Shown piece by piece: positions 21,391 to 34,020 of a stretch of DNA of 64,000 bases. Made by a program: the position numbers and the translations under genes. Numbering within the stretch: position 1 is the stretch's first letter; every line of letters starts with the position of its first letter. Where the stretch lies: positions 124,001-188,000 of the forward strand of contig QVRM01004832.1 of assembly GCA_003439945.1 (NCBI GenBank), given 5' to 3'. The stretch comes from Dermanyssus gallinae. Taxonomy: Eukaryota; Arthropoda; Arachnida; Mesostigmata; Dermanyssidae. A model generated the notes under the pieces. The model saw only the letters and a list, made by a program, of their open reading frames with translations, was not told the DNA's origin and ran no database searches.

Positions 21391-22522
21391 AACAAAGAGT
21401 TCCAGTTCTGGGAGTAATACTATGTAAAACAATATTTCTAGTTGTATCGGCAGTGCAAACAATAATGTTACGAAGGTAGCCTGGCCGGCATACGCCCCGC
21501 ACTACCAGAACAGGGCCTTGGTATGCGTCGAATCCTTCTTGGAGTGTGGAATTTGTGTGTCTTTGTCTGTTCCAGAATGAGTTTTTGTCTACTGGTACAG
21601 TCTCTCTACCTATGCTGGCAAAATTCGGTAGACATCGAACACAAAAAGTGTCCATCTGGCCACAAATTTAGATAGGTGATGGATCATAGTAAGTAGTCAG
21701 TGGCCACCAGAAAAACTGGAGACAAAGTGTGAGTCTTGAGTCGCCCAACTCTCCCTTGCTCCCAAAAACCTCCAGAGTAATGGTTACCGCCTAACGTTGC
21801 TTCGACTAGGGAATCACATAGGTGTCACATTGTCGATATAGGCTGAGAGATTTTAGTTGCATGTTTAAAAAAACCTTTAAAACAAATAGCAGTAGCAGTA
21901 GTAGTGGTCCTTGTCGTCGTCGTCGTCGTCGTAGTGGTCGATTTCAGCACAAGACTGAGGCACGACAAGGTCGTTGGCAACTGTTGTTAGGGCCGACAGC
22001 ACGTCGAATCGCTGCGTGGTCGTTCGGCTGAGTTCGATCCGTCGTCCCGATTTGAGCCGGGGGACGTAGGTAGGAGGCAGGACTCGCTGAGGCTGCGAGA
22101 AGAGATGGCGGCGGTGGTGGCTCGGACAGCCTACCGCCAGGTGTGACGGGCCTGACGGGTTGATGCAGCAGGCCTTCAAAACAAACACTGAACACTGTCT
22201 GCATTGCGTTGCTCTCTTTGCCAGCACACGAGTAGCCATACTGTCAGTGAGTAGCCGGTGTCAATGAGAAGCCGACTTACACGAAAGGACGAAGAAGTTT
22301 CGCCGGACGCCGACTGGCTTCACTCGTTGACCACAACCGTCCTTGACGGCGATCCGAATAGCAGAAACAGTGGCGGTGGCGGCGGCGACGGCAGTGAACG
22401 AAATCTGCATAGATCTGCATAGTCTCCCACGGGTCCTCCCGGCGGCATCTGCTAGTATTGGCCAGCGCCGCGTGCGAAATTTCATACTTCAAGTTTCGTG
22501 TAAACCCACTCGATTATGAGTA
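21391..22522. other. Unassigned, partly GC-rich
   Basis: Contains AGT and GTC triplet runs at 21890-21940 and purine-rich DNA near 22540. Open frames here have biased composition and no family resemblance. Confidence 0.35.
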
Positions 22523-22523
22523 C

Positions 22524-22563
<40 letters not shown>
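22523..22563. repeat. (TA)n(GA)n compound microsatellite
   Basis: TA units followed by GA units. Confidence 0.96.
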
Positions 22564-24589
22564 GGGGGAGATAAGAGAAGAGAAAGAGAGAGAGTAGGCG
22601 ACGGAGGACGGAGAGGGGACGTACCCCACGGGAGTTTCATTAGTTAAAGTGCGATTTTGGCCTGGATTAATCATTAGCGCAGTTAGTCACTTCAAGCTGC
22701 TTGAGGGATCGACCTGATGTGCGGACCACAAGACGCAGGTTTACAAGCGTATGCCATTAATGTACGTAATACCACTACCACTACTAAAGTTAATATAGCT
22801 ACACTCCAGCTACAGGGTCTCAAAGGAACGCGTGCAAGTGCATGAACTGCTGCGAGATGAACAGAACTTGTGTCGTCCGAGCCTATTGGTAGGGCAATAT
22901 ACATGCGCTTGTATACACACGCGCCCACGCAAATGTTATTTGGTACAACTTATAGGGTACGTATCATCGCACACTGTGGCGCTTTTAACATTCATCATCA
23001 ATCACAGCATTTTTTTTTGTTTAACTAAAAAAACGAAATCACCATTATACTGGCTGTCACCGCTACTAAAGAGCTTAACGTTGAAGTCTACGTGTACTGT
23101 GCTAGTGAGTTGACAGGTCCTCAATAATCTGCTCCCTAAACATATACTCAGCGTCCCTCAAAAATGGAGAGAGCATACAGACTGAGATTGAGTACTAGGC
23201 AGCCTTAACGTAAGGTCTCTCGTTAATTAGCTCAGTTCGTTTGAGAGTCGTCGAGGCGGAGGCGGGGCGGGGCGTCATAAACAAAGTACGCTAGGTCGAA
23301 AAAAAACCTGCCACGTTGAACACTGCCCTAGCGTTGCCAAAATTGCGCAGCGGTAAGCAGCGTTCTGTTGACCGCTAACTGCAGTGTTTGCACAGTATAG
23401 AATGCTACCACTTCGCCACTTGTTAGCGGGAGACCGTGAAACTCCCGCCTAGAAAATGCTTTACACTCCTATTCCGTTGCTGCCGAAGACCGCTAGTGGA
23501 AAATCTAAGGAAAAAAGAGACAGCAGTAGAGTTGCGCTATTCAGCAGTTCAATCAAAAGAACGACATAGCACACTGTGCTTGCGAACACTGAGGTCGATA
23601 AATTCAGATGCTAATCAAGTGCTTTGTAAAAGGCTTGGCACAATTCTTGCTGCTACAATGAACTCTATCCAAATGCATGATGTCACACAAATTTCGCTTA
23701 AAAATTGTTTCTAACGAATCCTTCCTAAATAAGACCAGTCTCTTAAAAATTCAAAAACATGAGTTTTCTTGCAGTTAGACAGTCAGCTCCTTTTGAGCAT
23801 GTGTTGAATGTTCCTGTTGAATGCGCATACTTGACGCAGAATCTCTTTCAAATTTAGGTGAGGATGCAAAGTAACGAAAGCTCATCTCTCGACGACAGAA
23901 CCTGAAAATCCAGGAGGCTCAAGGACAAATTAAATACAGCGCCTTGTATGTTAGAATCGATGATAGAGCTGCTCTTCATTCATTTACAAGAACATAATTT
24001 TGTAAACAAGTTTTGTTGCTTAGACGGGGACAGAAGGAATGAGAACGCTGTAAACTCTAGCGACATTGCAGTTATCAGTGCCAATGCGTTTACCACACGA
24101 TTTACGAGAACGCTAAGGTCCGAAAGAGCCAAATTAATTGTATAGCGACATCGAGCGAACCACTAGAGAGTAACACTCATCTAATTATATTATTTCATTC
24201 TAGTAAAATACAACCATCTCTACGACGTTGAAAGCACTTCTACAAACGGAAATATTTATTGTGGTAAAGGAGCGCAAAGCTATACCGTCACAAGTAGCTA
24301 TGTCCAATTAAGGGATTTCAACCCAAGAAGTGTAACACGTAGCGCGTTCCACGATATGTGCCGCAGAGTTGACACCCATAGGAAGAGCAAGGGACACTTG
24401 ATGTCAAAGCGTTAGACTGATAAGATGGAAGGCTCAACGAGTCAAAAGATACAGCACAGCCTTTCTACACTATACCGTACATGATAGTATATATATATAT
24501 ATATATTCATTTATTATTCGCTTGATCGTATACCAAAATATATGTCACCATTTTATATCCGGGGCGCTTAGGGCGGCAGTATTTTCTTT
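22564..24589. other. Unassigned
   Basis: About 2 kb without a recognisable gene. The D-arm-like sequence at 23231-23262 was considered and rejected as a tRNA. A short (TA)n lies at 24488-24506. Confidence 0.35.
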
Positions 24590-24745
24590 CCTCCAATACC
24601 TACTCAGTATTTGCCTGCCATTGGGATTTACCTTTCGGGCTGACCCTCAGACAAGATTTTAGGTCCACGGGACTGCTTTTCGCATTGTTTCATAGACGGA
24701 CCCCCATAAATACCAATGTGCAACGGTGGGCCTCGAACCCTTCCT
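24590..24745 (-). repeat. SINE-like repeat, family S2, copy 2
   Basis: The reverse complement begins gggttcgaggcccaccgttg (B-box-like) and continues gtatttatgggggtccgtct, as in copies 1 and 3. It also shares gggtcagcccgaa with copy 3. It abuts the 3' side of a minus-strand LINE relic. Confidence 0.55.
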
Positions 24746-24749
24746 ATAT

Positions 24750-26670
24750 TTATTAGGTTGTATCATTGTATTGAACATCCCTGCCTTTGCATCTGCCAAT
24801 AGCCCACTCGCTTTTGAATTATTGTATACAAATTCTACCCTGCCCAATGTCCGCTTTTTCTTTCCATATATATCTGTCAAACTCAATTTGGACCCTCATT
24901 TGCTTTGTCGCATATGACCTTTTACCCTCGATTCAACCATTGTCTCCAATACCCTCGCTCTTTCCTATTGCTGATTATTCTACCCAATCTACCCTCGCTA
25001 CGAACTCTACTCTACGGTCCCACTTCGCTTTTATCGTTAGTGCCGCCTTTACCATCATCATCTGTTGAACCCATTATTTATTTGTGACATTCTTAATCAG
25101 ATAACTAAGTCTTAGCTTACTTTGTTCTTGCTTTTGTATAAGTTTTGACATTCCCACTATTCCCTTAAGAAACTCTTTGGCGCAATTAGAACGACAAATC
25201 GCATCACTTCTCTTACTGTTTCGAACTTCCATCCAAACCCAGCGCTGTGGACCAGAGCGGCATTAGTAAGTACCAATCCTACTATATACATGGCTTTCCA
25301 TATATTCCTTGTTATTATATATTTATTAAGCCAGAAGCTATGTACTGCATTCATTCATTCATCTTTTAGCTTTTTTTCTTCGTAATATGTCTTCTTGCTC
25401 TAAATCATCATCCCATGTAGTCATTGTCATCTCAAGATGCTTGTACTAACCTAGATAACCTCACTCCCTCCCCTATAATTAATCCTTTGCGCAATTTTTC
25501 CTATAAATATACAACAAATCACAGATGACAACGGACGTCCTTGCTTGACCCCTTAGCGACTATATACTCTCTGGATTGTTCGGCTTCCATTATTATTCAA
25601 ACCGGGTTATTCCTGTAATTTTTTAATAGTAACCCCGCTGGGCTTCTCTCAAAACCCTCCTCTAACATAGTTTAAAAAAACTTTGTTGTGTCCACCATAT
25701 CATATTTTAAAGATCTTAAAACCCTGCCACACACGTTTGTCCTCTTTACACCAGCTGTAAAATATATCCTGCCCCTTATTTGCTATACTTGTATTCTCCT
25801 ACCTTACATAGACTCAAAACGGGTTTGCTCGCTGTCCCCTGGCCCCCTAAATCCCGTTAAATTTACTCGCGTCTGCGTTTTTAATTTTATTTTGTATTAA
25901 CATTTGAGATCTACTCTTGGCTTCTGTGGAACTGGCCCAATACTCTTCTGCCTTATTTGCACCGTTTCTATCATTCTTATATATTATTTTTTCTATCTTT
26001 CCGCTCTAATCTTTCCCTAGTTATTTGAACTTTCCACCATTTTCCATCTCCTTCTTTTTGAACTTCCTTCCCTAACCTACAGCATTTCTCATTTGCGCCC
26101 TTAACGTTTTTATGTATCTCGTTACCAGTTTGTTCCCAGTTGTCATCAAGAGCTAGTTTTATGTATTCCATTTTCTGCGTCCAGACATTTCTTTTGTATA
26201 ACTACCCACCCGTCTTCTTCCACTCCTGCTTCACTTCCATCCAAATATGATCACTCCCAATATTAAATGCTTTCTCTTTATCTATCCTGATTTCCTTTAC
26301 TCAGTTATTTGATTTACCCTTCTTTAGTACATAGCATGATTTTCTATTCCCTTGTGTGTATGTATATTTCCCTTCTACTCACTGATCCAAATTTAAAATG
26401 TGAACTCCGCTCGACTCTGCTATCAATCTCCTGCCCGCTCTGTTTTCTCTTCCATCCTGTTTGATATGTGTATTTAAATTTCCCAGATATATTACACCTT
26501 TCTTATCCTAATACTTCCAAATGACCTATTGTTCTTTTCTAAATAGCGTTATATTGTCCCCTCCAGGTGTGTCTCTATAACCACCAGATCCTTCATTTTA
26601 GCATTTCTAACTCCTTTGCATGAAATAGCATCTCCGATTCTCATCCCAACATGCCCTATTGTCCGTATTC
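24750..26670 (-). pseudogene. LINE ORF2 relic: endonuclease, linker and RT
   Basis: Read on the minus strand from 26670. GVIYLGNLNTHIKQDG (APE motif, normally GDFNTH) lies near 26460-26500 and NIGSDHIW (the SDH block) near 26250. A basic linker (about 26170-25980) follows. RT motif A survives as DLKYDMVDTTKFF (25660-25715), then YRNNPV and AKG...KQGRPLSS (motif B, normally GVKQGCPLS) at 25526-25555. A ruined YADD region (stop-DDND) sits near 25425, and ALVHSAGFGWKFETV at about 25250 resembles the downstream YGAEIWGWKE block of related RTs. Numerous stops and frameshifts. The 5' boundary is a (TA)n tract and the 3' boundary is an S2 SINE-like copy. The clade is not determined. Confidence 0.7.
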
Positions 26671-26680
26671 ATATTTCCGA

Positions 26681-26683
<3 letters not shown>

Positions 26684-26727
<44 letters not shown>
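26684..26727. repeat. (TA)n microsatellite
   Basis: About 21 TA units next to the LINE 5' boundary. Confidence 0.97.
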
Positions 26728-27485
26728 GACAAAATATTCGTCCGTGCATTGTTTTCCTGCATTGCTTTATACCGTCCAGAAATGGTAAATCATCAACGTA
26801 TTTTGTTATGGTTAAAGCACATGTGCAATTTGTAATGCAATTTTGATGTGAGATACTTCGTAAATGACAAAATGTGTTATAATTATGGCTAGTTTATTTC
26901 ATATAATTATCAATGTCTATAACCGACAACATTTTCTTAGAATTTATTTTTTATGAGGACGCAATTCGTGTACTATACAGCTTCTCGCAAGTCCGCGCTT
27001 TAAATCTGGAATAATGGGAATATATTTACTCATGGAATACAAGGAACGTCATTTGCTTGAAGAATGCCCGCGGGGCCTTTACGAAGTCCACATGAGTAGA
27101 AGCTTTACAATCGTTGCCCGAAAGTTGGAAACAACAATGCGCAAGCAAAATTAACTTTCCCTGTATACGTACAGAATATATCGAAATATGGCGTTATTTT
27201 GATACGGTTCACTACTCAAGTCGGCACGCCTGCAGGCTGACGGAGTGCCAGGCTAGAACAAGGTCACCGGCCTTGCCGCAGAAATTTCAAGGCGTGTCAA
27301 AAGCTGCCCTGGAAAATATGTGCTGAGTAAGATCAGCGCCATCGTGAGCACTGCGTACATACTTGGCACTCTGCAAGAGGTTCTTGCATGCAGCGTTGTT
27401 ATAATGAGATTCCGGAACAGATACATAGGTTGCACAGCAGCAACGAGTTGACGAGATGATTTTAAACCTTTACATTGCCTCTAGA
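26728..27485. other. Unassigned
   Basis: Nothing recognisable on either strand. Confidence 0.4.
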
Positions 27486-27503
27486 AGTGTTTTCTAAAGA
27501 CCC

Positions 27504-27552
<49 letters not shown>

Positions 27553-27857
27553 TAGGTTTAACGCGTATATATCGTTGGAGTTATCGTCGCAGTCAAAACT
27601 GTTAGACTCTGAAACGCGGCCGGGCCGACGATGAGAGGAACTGAAAAAGTCTAGACAAGGTTGATATATATATCAACCTTGTCTATCCTATTATATATAT
27701 ATATATATAATATCAACCGCGTTTCCAGAGCCTAACATTTTCACTGCGACGATAACGTATACGATATAGACTCGTCAAACCTATATACATATATATTATA
27801 TATATATATATATAGTATAATATATATATATACTTATATTATAATTATATATATATT
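27486..27857. repeat. TA-rich double palindrome
   Basis: (TA)n tracts at 27486-27553 and 27790-27857 enclose an inverted repeat whose arms (27553-27620 and 27716-27783) share taggttt, ttatcgtcgcagt and gaaacgcgg with few mismatches. At its centre lies a second, perfect palindrome, acaaggttgatatatatatc and its complement (27655-27683). This resembles a small fold-back element inside a TA array. Confidence 0.82.
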
Positions 27858-28776
27858 ACAGGGTATTAACAGGACTAGTTAATTTAGATAAATGGAATTG
27901 TAGAGCTCGTTAAGGGCAAGTATTTTTCCAATGGAACATGGTCTATAAAAGGCCCTGTTTCGGAATGAGAGTTAAAATTACGTACAATTTTGACATTGGT
28001 GTTTTTGCCCGACATAGGAGCATAGAATGTGCTGTTGCGAGGACAACCAGGTTTTCTAGACAGAAGCTAAACACACCGCCGTGTTCGTGAGAAAATTCTG
28101 ATTCTTTCGAAGAACTCATAAGGCCGGTCAGAAGATGCTAAATGGTCGCTTAGAAGAGAATTCGCCAAAATGAAGTTATTTTATTAACCTTCACGCCCAA
28201 TACCTCAAAATCATTACCTTACGACCACTTACAACGCTCTAAACTAACATATTCAGGCAAATGCGCATTTCATGACGATCATTTTGGTACCAAACTTATG
28301 GCAATGCGAATGTGGTTGTGGAGTAATTACGATTTTTTGGTGGGATGTCCAGATTAAGTGCATGTAAAATGACGCGCTGCGGCTGTCGCGCGACACGTCG
28401 GCGGTAGTGAACGTCGCCACACAGTCATTTTACATGCACTTAATCTGGACATCCCACCAAAAACTCGTAATTACTCCGCAACCACAGCTCGCATTGCCAT
28501 AAGTTGGTATTAAAATGATCGTCATGAAATACGCATTTGCTGAATACGAACACGGCGGTGTGGTTTAGCTTCTGTCTAGGAAACCTGGTTGGCTCGCAAC
28601 AGCAAATTCTATGCTCCTATGTCGGGCAAAAACACCGATGTCACAAATTGTAGTAATTTAACTCTCATTCCGAAACAGGGCCACTTAGAGACCATGTTCC
28701 ATCGGAAAAAATATTTGCCTTAACGAGCTCTTACAATTCCATATATCGTCGATCAAATATTCCTGTAATACCCTGT
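27858..28776. mobile_element. Fold-back element FB2 (919 bp)
   Basis: The ends acagggtatta (27858) and taataccctgt (28776) are inverted. The arms share ggaattgtagagctcgtta, attccgaaacagggcc, tgctcctatgtcggg and gaagctaaacacaccgccgt. The innermost arms (28340-28372 and 28421-28455) are nearly perfect: tggtgggatgtccagattaa, then gtgcatgtaaaatgac. The left arm has about 150 bp of extra sequence. It is related to FB1 (agagctcg...caag...tttttcc near the end; a cgtgttcg...gaaaattctg core) but in a separate subfamily. (TA)n tracts lie on both sides. It encodes no protein. Confidence 0.85.
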
Positions 28777-28830
28777 ATATATATATATATATATATATAT
28801 CATATATATATAATATATATATATATATAT
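28777..28830. repeat. (TA)n microsatellite
   Basis: Interrupted TA tract flanking FB2. Confidence 0.95.
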
Positions 28831-30278
28831 GTGAACAGTCGTTCAAGATGCTGCACAACGGCGTCTTTGCACGGCAACACGCCAGTTTGCCGTCAGTTTT
28901 TCGGGTGAAACGCAGAAAAATAAATAAAAATTTCTTGCTGATCAAAATGTAGGAAGGTGTCGTTTCGAGACAACCAACGTTCGCGTAAGTTGGATGTCGG
29001 ATTGTATCTTAGTTTGGAGGATAGTACATCGTACGATCATCTATGTGTTCTGCACTTACGGCGACCGGAGCCGTGTTTTACGGAGCTTCCCTCATTGGCG
29101 TTCCGCGGTAAGCGGGCCACGTGCGAAAACGAGCGCCAACCGGGAGCTAGTGGGGAGGCGGCGCATTGAACTCGTTTTGGGGCCGAAATTCGACGAAAGA
29201 TTGGACAATTTTGGAGGAAAGTGGTTTGCCGGCCAGATATGATGAGGTTCCACTTTGAGGGAGAAGTGAAGAAGTCACTCTAACTGCGCGCGGTGACGAT
29301 ATGCCTCGAGATGGTTCTCTTTAGTTGTACACTTGAGAACTTCTCTTCCGACCAAACTCTCCCGCCTACGTGGTTCCTGAATTATGTGGGCGGTTGGGGG
29401 AGGATGACTGCGAACAGCACGACCGGACTGAGGCATGTCAGGGGGAACGGAGCTGGATGGCGGCGGGAAATTGACCCATTCGCGACAAGCAGTCGCGTTA
29501 GAACAAAAACGAGAGATGGATGTGAGCCATCATTCGTCCAGCGCTTGGCGCGATGAGATGACGTCGAGGGCGACGATAGCGGTGGCGATAAATTATCTTT
29601 AGCCGACAGCAAATTGGCGATTCTCGGCAACTTGGACCTCATGTCAGAGAGAGAGAGAGAGAAAGCTATGAAGCTAAAGTAAGAAAGTAAGAGAAAAACG
29701 GCGAAACCTGTGAGTGCCTGTATAACACGGGTGTTTAAAAGCGTGCTAAATACGTGAATACGTGCAGTAGAAACGTGCAAACGACGACCAATACAGTTGC
29801 CAATACGACCTCCACAGCTCCCGAATGAACTAGAGCTGAACGGAACTAAATACTGGCTGCAATGCACTGTCTGTTATTGCCACGAGATCATTCAGGTTAA
29901 TCTGATCTCACAGGATCGAACAAATTGACGGTGTGCCAATGTTCCTAGTAACATTTGTAACGGCCGCCTAACTTGCTCATGATACGATTGGCGGGCTGTC
30001 CGCCAGTTCGATTGTTGTAGTTTTTCAGGTACGTACCAGACTATTTCACGCGCAAAGTTAGATAAGAGGAGGGAAACACACAAACATGGACTGGTGTCTG
30101 ATTGTCTGACCCTGTTACCAGACGTTCGACAGAAAACGTCAAATGTTACGCACCAGGGCTGATAAAAATGACCTGAGAAATGATGAAAATTGATAAGGTC
30201 GAGTTTTTGTTAAAGAAAAGTATCAAAACATCAAACCCATTATACCAAATGTTGGATTCCACTCAAAGAGAATACATT

Positions 30279-30309
<31 letters not shown>

Positions 30310-30730
30310 GTATAAAAGACAGTGAAACAGATGATGATTTTAACGATGCCGACTAATGCAATTGTGTGTTGAGCAAGAGACCAAATTGCATGTACGCAAT
30401 AGAAAACCTAAGAAAACGAATAATCAGAAGAAGCCTGCTACAGCTGCCTATTGTTAACAGGTGAGTGTAAACTGGAAATTTTCATAGTGCAGCCGTATGT
30501 TGAACGGACCTCCGCCAGCGACAGCACCCCTCAAACGAACCGCCAGGAACAACAACGTTGTCTCTGTCTTGCATCCGCGGCGTGGCGCGTGGCAGTTTTT
30601 GCCGATGCTGAGAGACAAATCAGCAAACAGCATGAACTAGGGCACATGGTAAGCATCACCGGCCGAAGTAATGGGGGCTTTGTCCGGAGTTAATCTTAGA
30701 CCCCCAGACTTGACTTTGGTTGACTTACAA
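28831..30730. other. Unassigned
   Basis: Includes a GC-richer part (29080-29560), a short GA run (29647-29663) and (ATT)n at 30278-30308. No protein family recognised. Confidence 0.35.
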
Positions 30731-30926
30731 TTTTTTTAAAGATTATCCGTAAGGCTAATGCCGTGTACGGTCTTTTTCATGTCATGGCTAATTTTTAATC
30801 CACTCCGGCATTACCTTGTCTAAATTGAAAACCATGCCAACCAATTTAAGAGTGGCCGGTCTGGGTCTCGAACCCAGTCCTCCCGAATGCAAGGCAAAGG
30901 CTTTGCCACTAAGCCATCTTGCTCGG
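30731..30926 (-). mobile_element. tRNA-derived SINE, family S1, copy 1
   Basis: Minus-strand element of about 196 bp. The head at 30926-30852 reads like a tRNA: A-box-like tggcttagtggc, an anticodon-arm region cttgcattcgggagg, and a perfect T arm ctgggttcgagacccag whose loop is the B box. The overall body most resembles tRNA-Gly (inference). A conserved tRNA-unrelated part follows and the element ends in a T run at 30731-30737 (poly-A on its own strand). The second copy is at 32328-32523 in the same orientation. Confidence 0.88.
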
Positions 30927-32327
30927 TATTTGTTAGTTGAATCCTTAGAGTTAAGAATGGAGGTCCACGTCGATACAATGGTGATGGCGATTTTTGCCAG
31001 CCGGGTAGCTCACCGCGGAAGCTTAAAGACGCAAATAATAGCCTAAATGAGCTTCCACTAGTGCGGAAGCTAGTGTCTGTGTCTATAGACTGACGCGCAT
31101 AAACTTCATCATTGTCAATCATTGTAGAGATTCGAGCGATGCCATTGTGTCTGTTCAACACGAACGTGGAGTGCACACAGCAGCAAACACGACACGGCAG
31201 TACCCACACATAGGAGTGATATCCGTTTACAAAACTCGAATCAGTCCGATTTTCGCCTGTTTACGGAAAGTGTTCTTTTAGGGAGATCTGTTGACAAAAC
31301 CCGAATCAGTTCGACTTCGCCTATGTAAAGATGGTTTTCGTTAATGCAGTCCAATGACAACTGGCCCGAGGGCGGCCAATGACTAAGAGCCAATGCTTTG
31401 TTCTTCTCGATATTTTGAAATTATACTTCTTTTTTCTCGCATGTGCAGACGGTAGGGCGCGCGCGTTACTTACCTTATTCGCCTCCGGCAATATAAAACC
31501 TTTAAGCCTATCTACTGAGATCCACATCTGTGCCTTTGTGCATTGTGAAGTCTACGAATAGAGTAGACCATCTATCTACGCGCAGTGCAGGATCTGTAGC
31601 GTCGTATTCCACATATTCAACGTTCCAGGGCCAGACGGCCCTTTGGAACGAACATCTATCTCGGCCATGACTGTGTCGTTGTTTGCATACGGACCACCAC
31701 GCAGGCGAACATTGTCACGTGCGACAATACAACAACCAGCGCCCATGAAATGACATGGCTTGCAACAACTTGTTCAACACGCCTAGGTCGCAGTCGCCTC
31801 GCAGATTTTCTACTTGGCGCGGTTGGCAGGGAAACGCAGCAGGGTCCCTAAGTGACCTCTTAAACTACTCGCCCTGCGCTGCTGCTCATAGAGTGGTGCT
31901 TACTGTGCTGACTAAGCGCGATTAAGCTCACGCCCAACTGAGTGAACACAGTGTGTTTCATCTTGAACCGACTGCAGTGCCGCCCTGGACACTAACTTCG
32001 TGTAACAGCCTCCCCACTACAGGCATAATAAGAACACGTACGCTAAGTTATCAGCTATCGCTTAAAGCACGCAAACTATTGGATGTTTTGTGGTCATATA
32101 TTGCGATAAAGATGGTAAATAATATAAAAAACATAATGAACTATTACTACTATGCTACATTTGGACTTAAAACTGGACCGTTAGTTGACAGCACGAGTCA
32201 GTGCAGGGCAGTGGCTGTGGCAGTTTCTGTGCTCGATACAGCCCATCAGCACTGCTACTCCAGCTAGGGGATTCATTACTGAATGCGCTGAGTCACCCAT
32301 TTCGACGATGGCCTGTGAAGTATCGAC
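30927..32327. other. Unassigned, with a two-unit direct repeat
   Basis: At about 31222-31325 a roughly 65-bp unit is repeated twice (tttacaaaactcgaatcagt, then ttgacaaaacccgaatcagt). Otherwise nothing recognisable. Confidence 0.4.
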
Positions 32328-32523
32328 TTTTTTTTTAGATTTCCCGTAAGGCAATTGCTCGTGTACGGATTTTTCATGTCATGGCTAAGTTTACTCCACT
32401 CCGGCATTTACATTGTCTAAATTGGAAACCATGCAAACCAATTTAAGAGTGGCCGGTCTGGGTCTCGAACCCAGTCCTCCCGAATGCAAGGCGAAGGCTT
32501 TGCCACTAAGCCATCTTGCTCGG
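32328..32523 (-). mobile_element. tRNA-derived SINE, family S1, copy 2
   Basis: Same structure and length as the copy at 30731-30926. The 75-bp tRNA-like head (32523-32449) differs from copy 1 at one base, and the body differs at about one in ten bases. The T run at 32328-32336 marks the poly-A end. Head identity with body divergence may reflect selection on the pol III promoter while active, or chance. Confidence 0.88.
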
Positions 32524-33429
32524 ACTTCTAAGGACATTCGTGCTACTTACACTGTTGCTGCAATAATATCGAAACATCCCCCTGCAGGTCACCTGGGCAC
32601 GTTGCCACAGCCGTTTCAGCTCGCACGACACCATTCAGGTGCCTAACCCAGGCACTTCGCAACAAAGCGACGCCCTTACAGGGAAGATGTTCAGCAAGGA
32701 TATAAAGCAACACGGTAAAACAGCTCAACACTAGGCCAACGAATAGACTGTCCACAAGCACCGACAGAACGGAGAGCAGCAACTACAACACATGCAGTTA
32801 CGTTTGAAGCTCGGCGTGTCTCCTCTATGGCGCCTTCGTTTCAACTGAAGCCAACAACAACACGGTGTCGTGGACAGGCACGGCTAACGAAAAGCGTTGT
32901 ACTCGACGCAACACCCCCTGGCACACTATTGGAAAAGGCGGACGTGTAATGCACGTGACGACTGGCACAAGCAAAAACGACACAGTTAAGGCCTCTAAGG
33001 GTACACAGTGCATCAAATCGTTTGTGTGTGTGTTAGAGCACTTTTTGTTAACTGCGTAAAATTGTCGCACTTCGCGGACGCAATCACGAAGACGACGGTA
33101 TGTCGAATAATAGCAACATAAACAGGGGTGAAATAGTCAAAATCTGAAAAAAAATTACACACTACTTCCCGTTGATGAGATTTCGTTAATGATAACCGTT
33201 CAGAGTTCACCGAAAATGAAGCCAAGTCGCAATTAAGCAGCGATAAGGCGGGAAATCGACGGAAACAGATCTTATAGCATATAACCGTCTCAGGCTTAAT
33301 ATAAATTTAATGTATACAATTTTAACAATACAATATATGGCCTATAAAGAAAGAGTAAATACCTTTCGAGATACTATATAGGCATCGCACTGCGTGCTCT
33401 ACAATACTTCAACGTCGCTAATTATCTAT
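32524..33429. other. Unassigned
   Basis: No recognised feature. Confidence 0.4.
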
Positions 33430-34020
33430 AGGCTGTATTTGGCCACCGAGGACAAAATCCCGACAGAACAATATTGTATTTTACGGGGACGGTGTACTTT
33501 GGATGCCGCCTTATTTGTACTGAAAGATGTATCGCACCGCTAGTCTAACAGCGAAATGGTATATGCTGTTTTTAATTTTCAAACTGCATTTAATTGTCTC
33601 CCCAGGGACTATCTCATCAACATACTACGCTCCAGGTTCCGCGTCGAAGGTGCATGGTTTACCACTTACCATGAAATTTTAGCATACAGCGTCATAACTA
33701 TAAAAAATGACGACCATCTTATATACGTGCCTGTAACCTAAACAGTTGGAGAGGCTCAGGGTGGTTCAGCTAGCCTTTCCTCTTTTGATTGTGTACGTAA
33801 CTAGACCGTCGATCTGCTTCGAGATGGTAAAGCCCCACACGCACTCTATGCAGACGAGTGAGTGATCCTAGCAAAATCCCGAAATCAACTAAAGTTTAAC
33901 CGCAATCAAACCACAAAATGGTGTGAGAAAAACAAACTTACAATCAACACAGAGGTAGTCCATTAAGCAGAGCTAGTCCATTTCGGCAGAGAAGGATCAT
34001 ATGCTGCATGCTTAGGGATG
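33430..34020 (+). pseudogene. LINE ORF2 RT remnant (family A, second copy)
   Basis: Plus-strand frame LYLATEDKIPTEQYCILRGR (RT fingers), MVYAVFNFQTAFNCLPRD (motif A, normally DFQTAFD), TVGEAQGGSAS (motif B), HALYADE-stop-VILAKS (motif C, second Asp changed) and WCEKNKLTINT (motif D). It aligns block for block with 289-1200 and extends further 5'. Stops and at least one frameshift are present. It overlaps the motif A region lost to the (TA)n tract in the other copy. Confidence 0.8.

Noticed and set aside
23231..23262. tRNA-like D-arm and A-box (ttagctcagttcgtttgaga)
   Set aside because: No T arm or B box follows at the right distance and no acceptor stem pairs.
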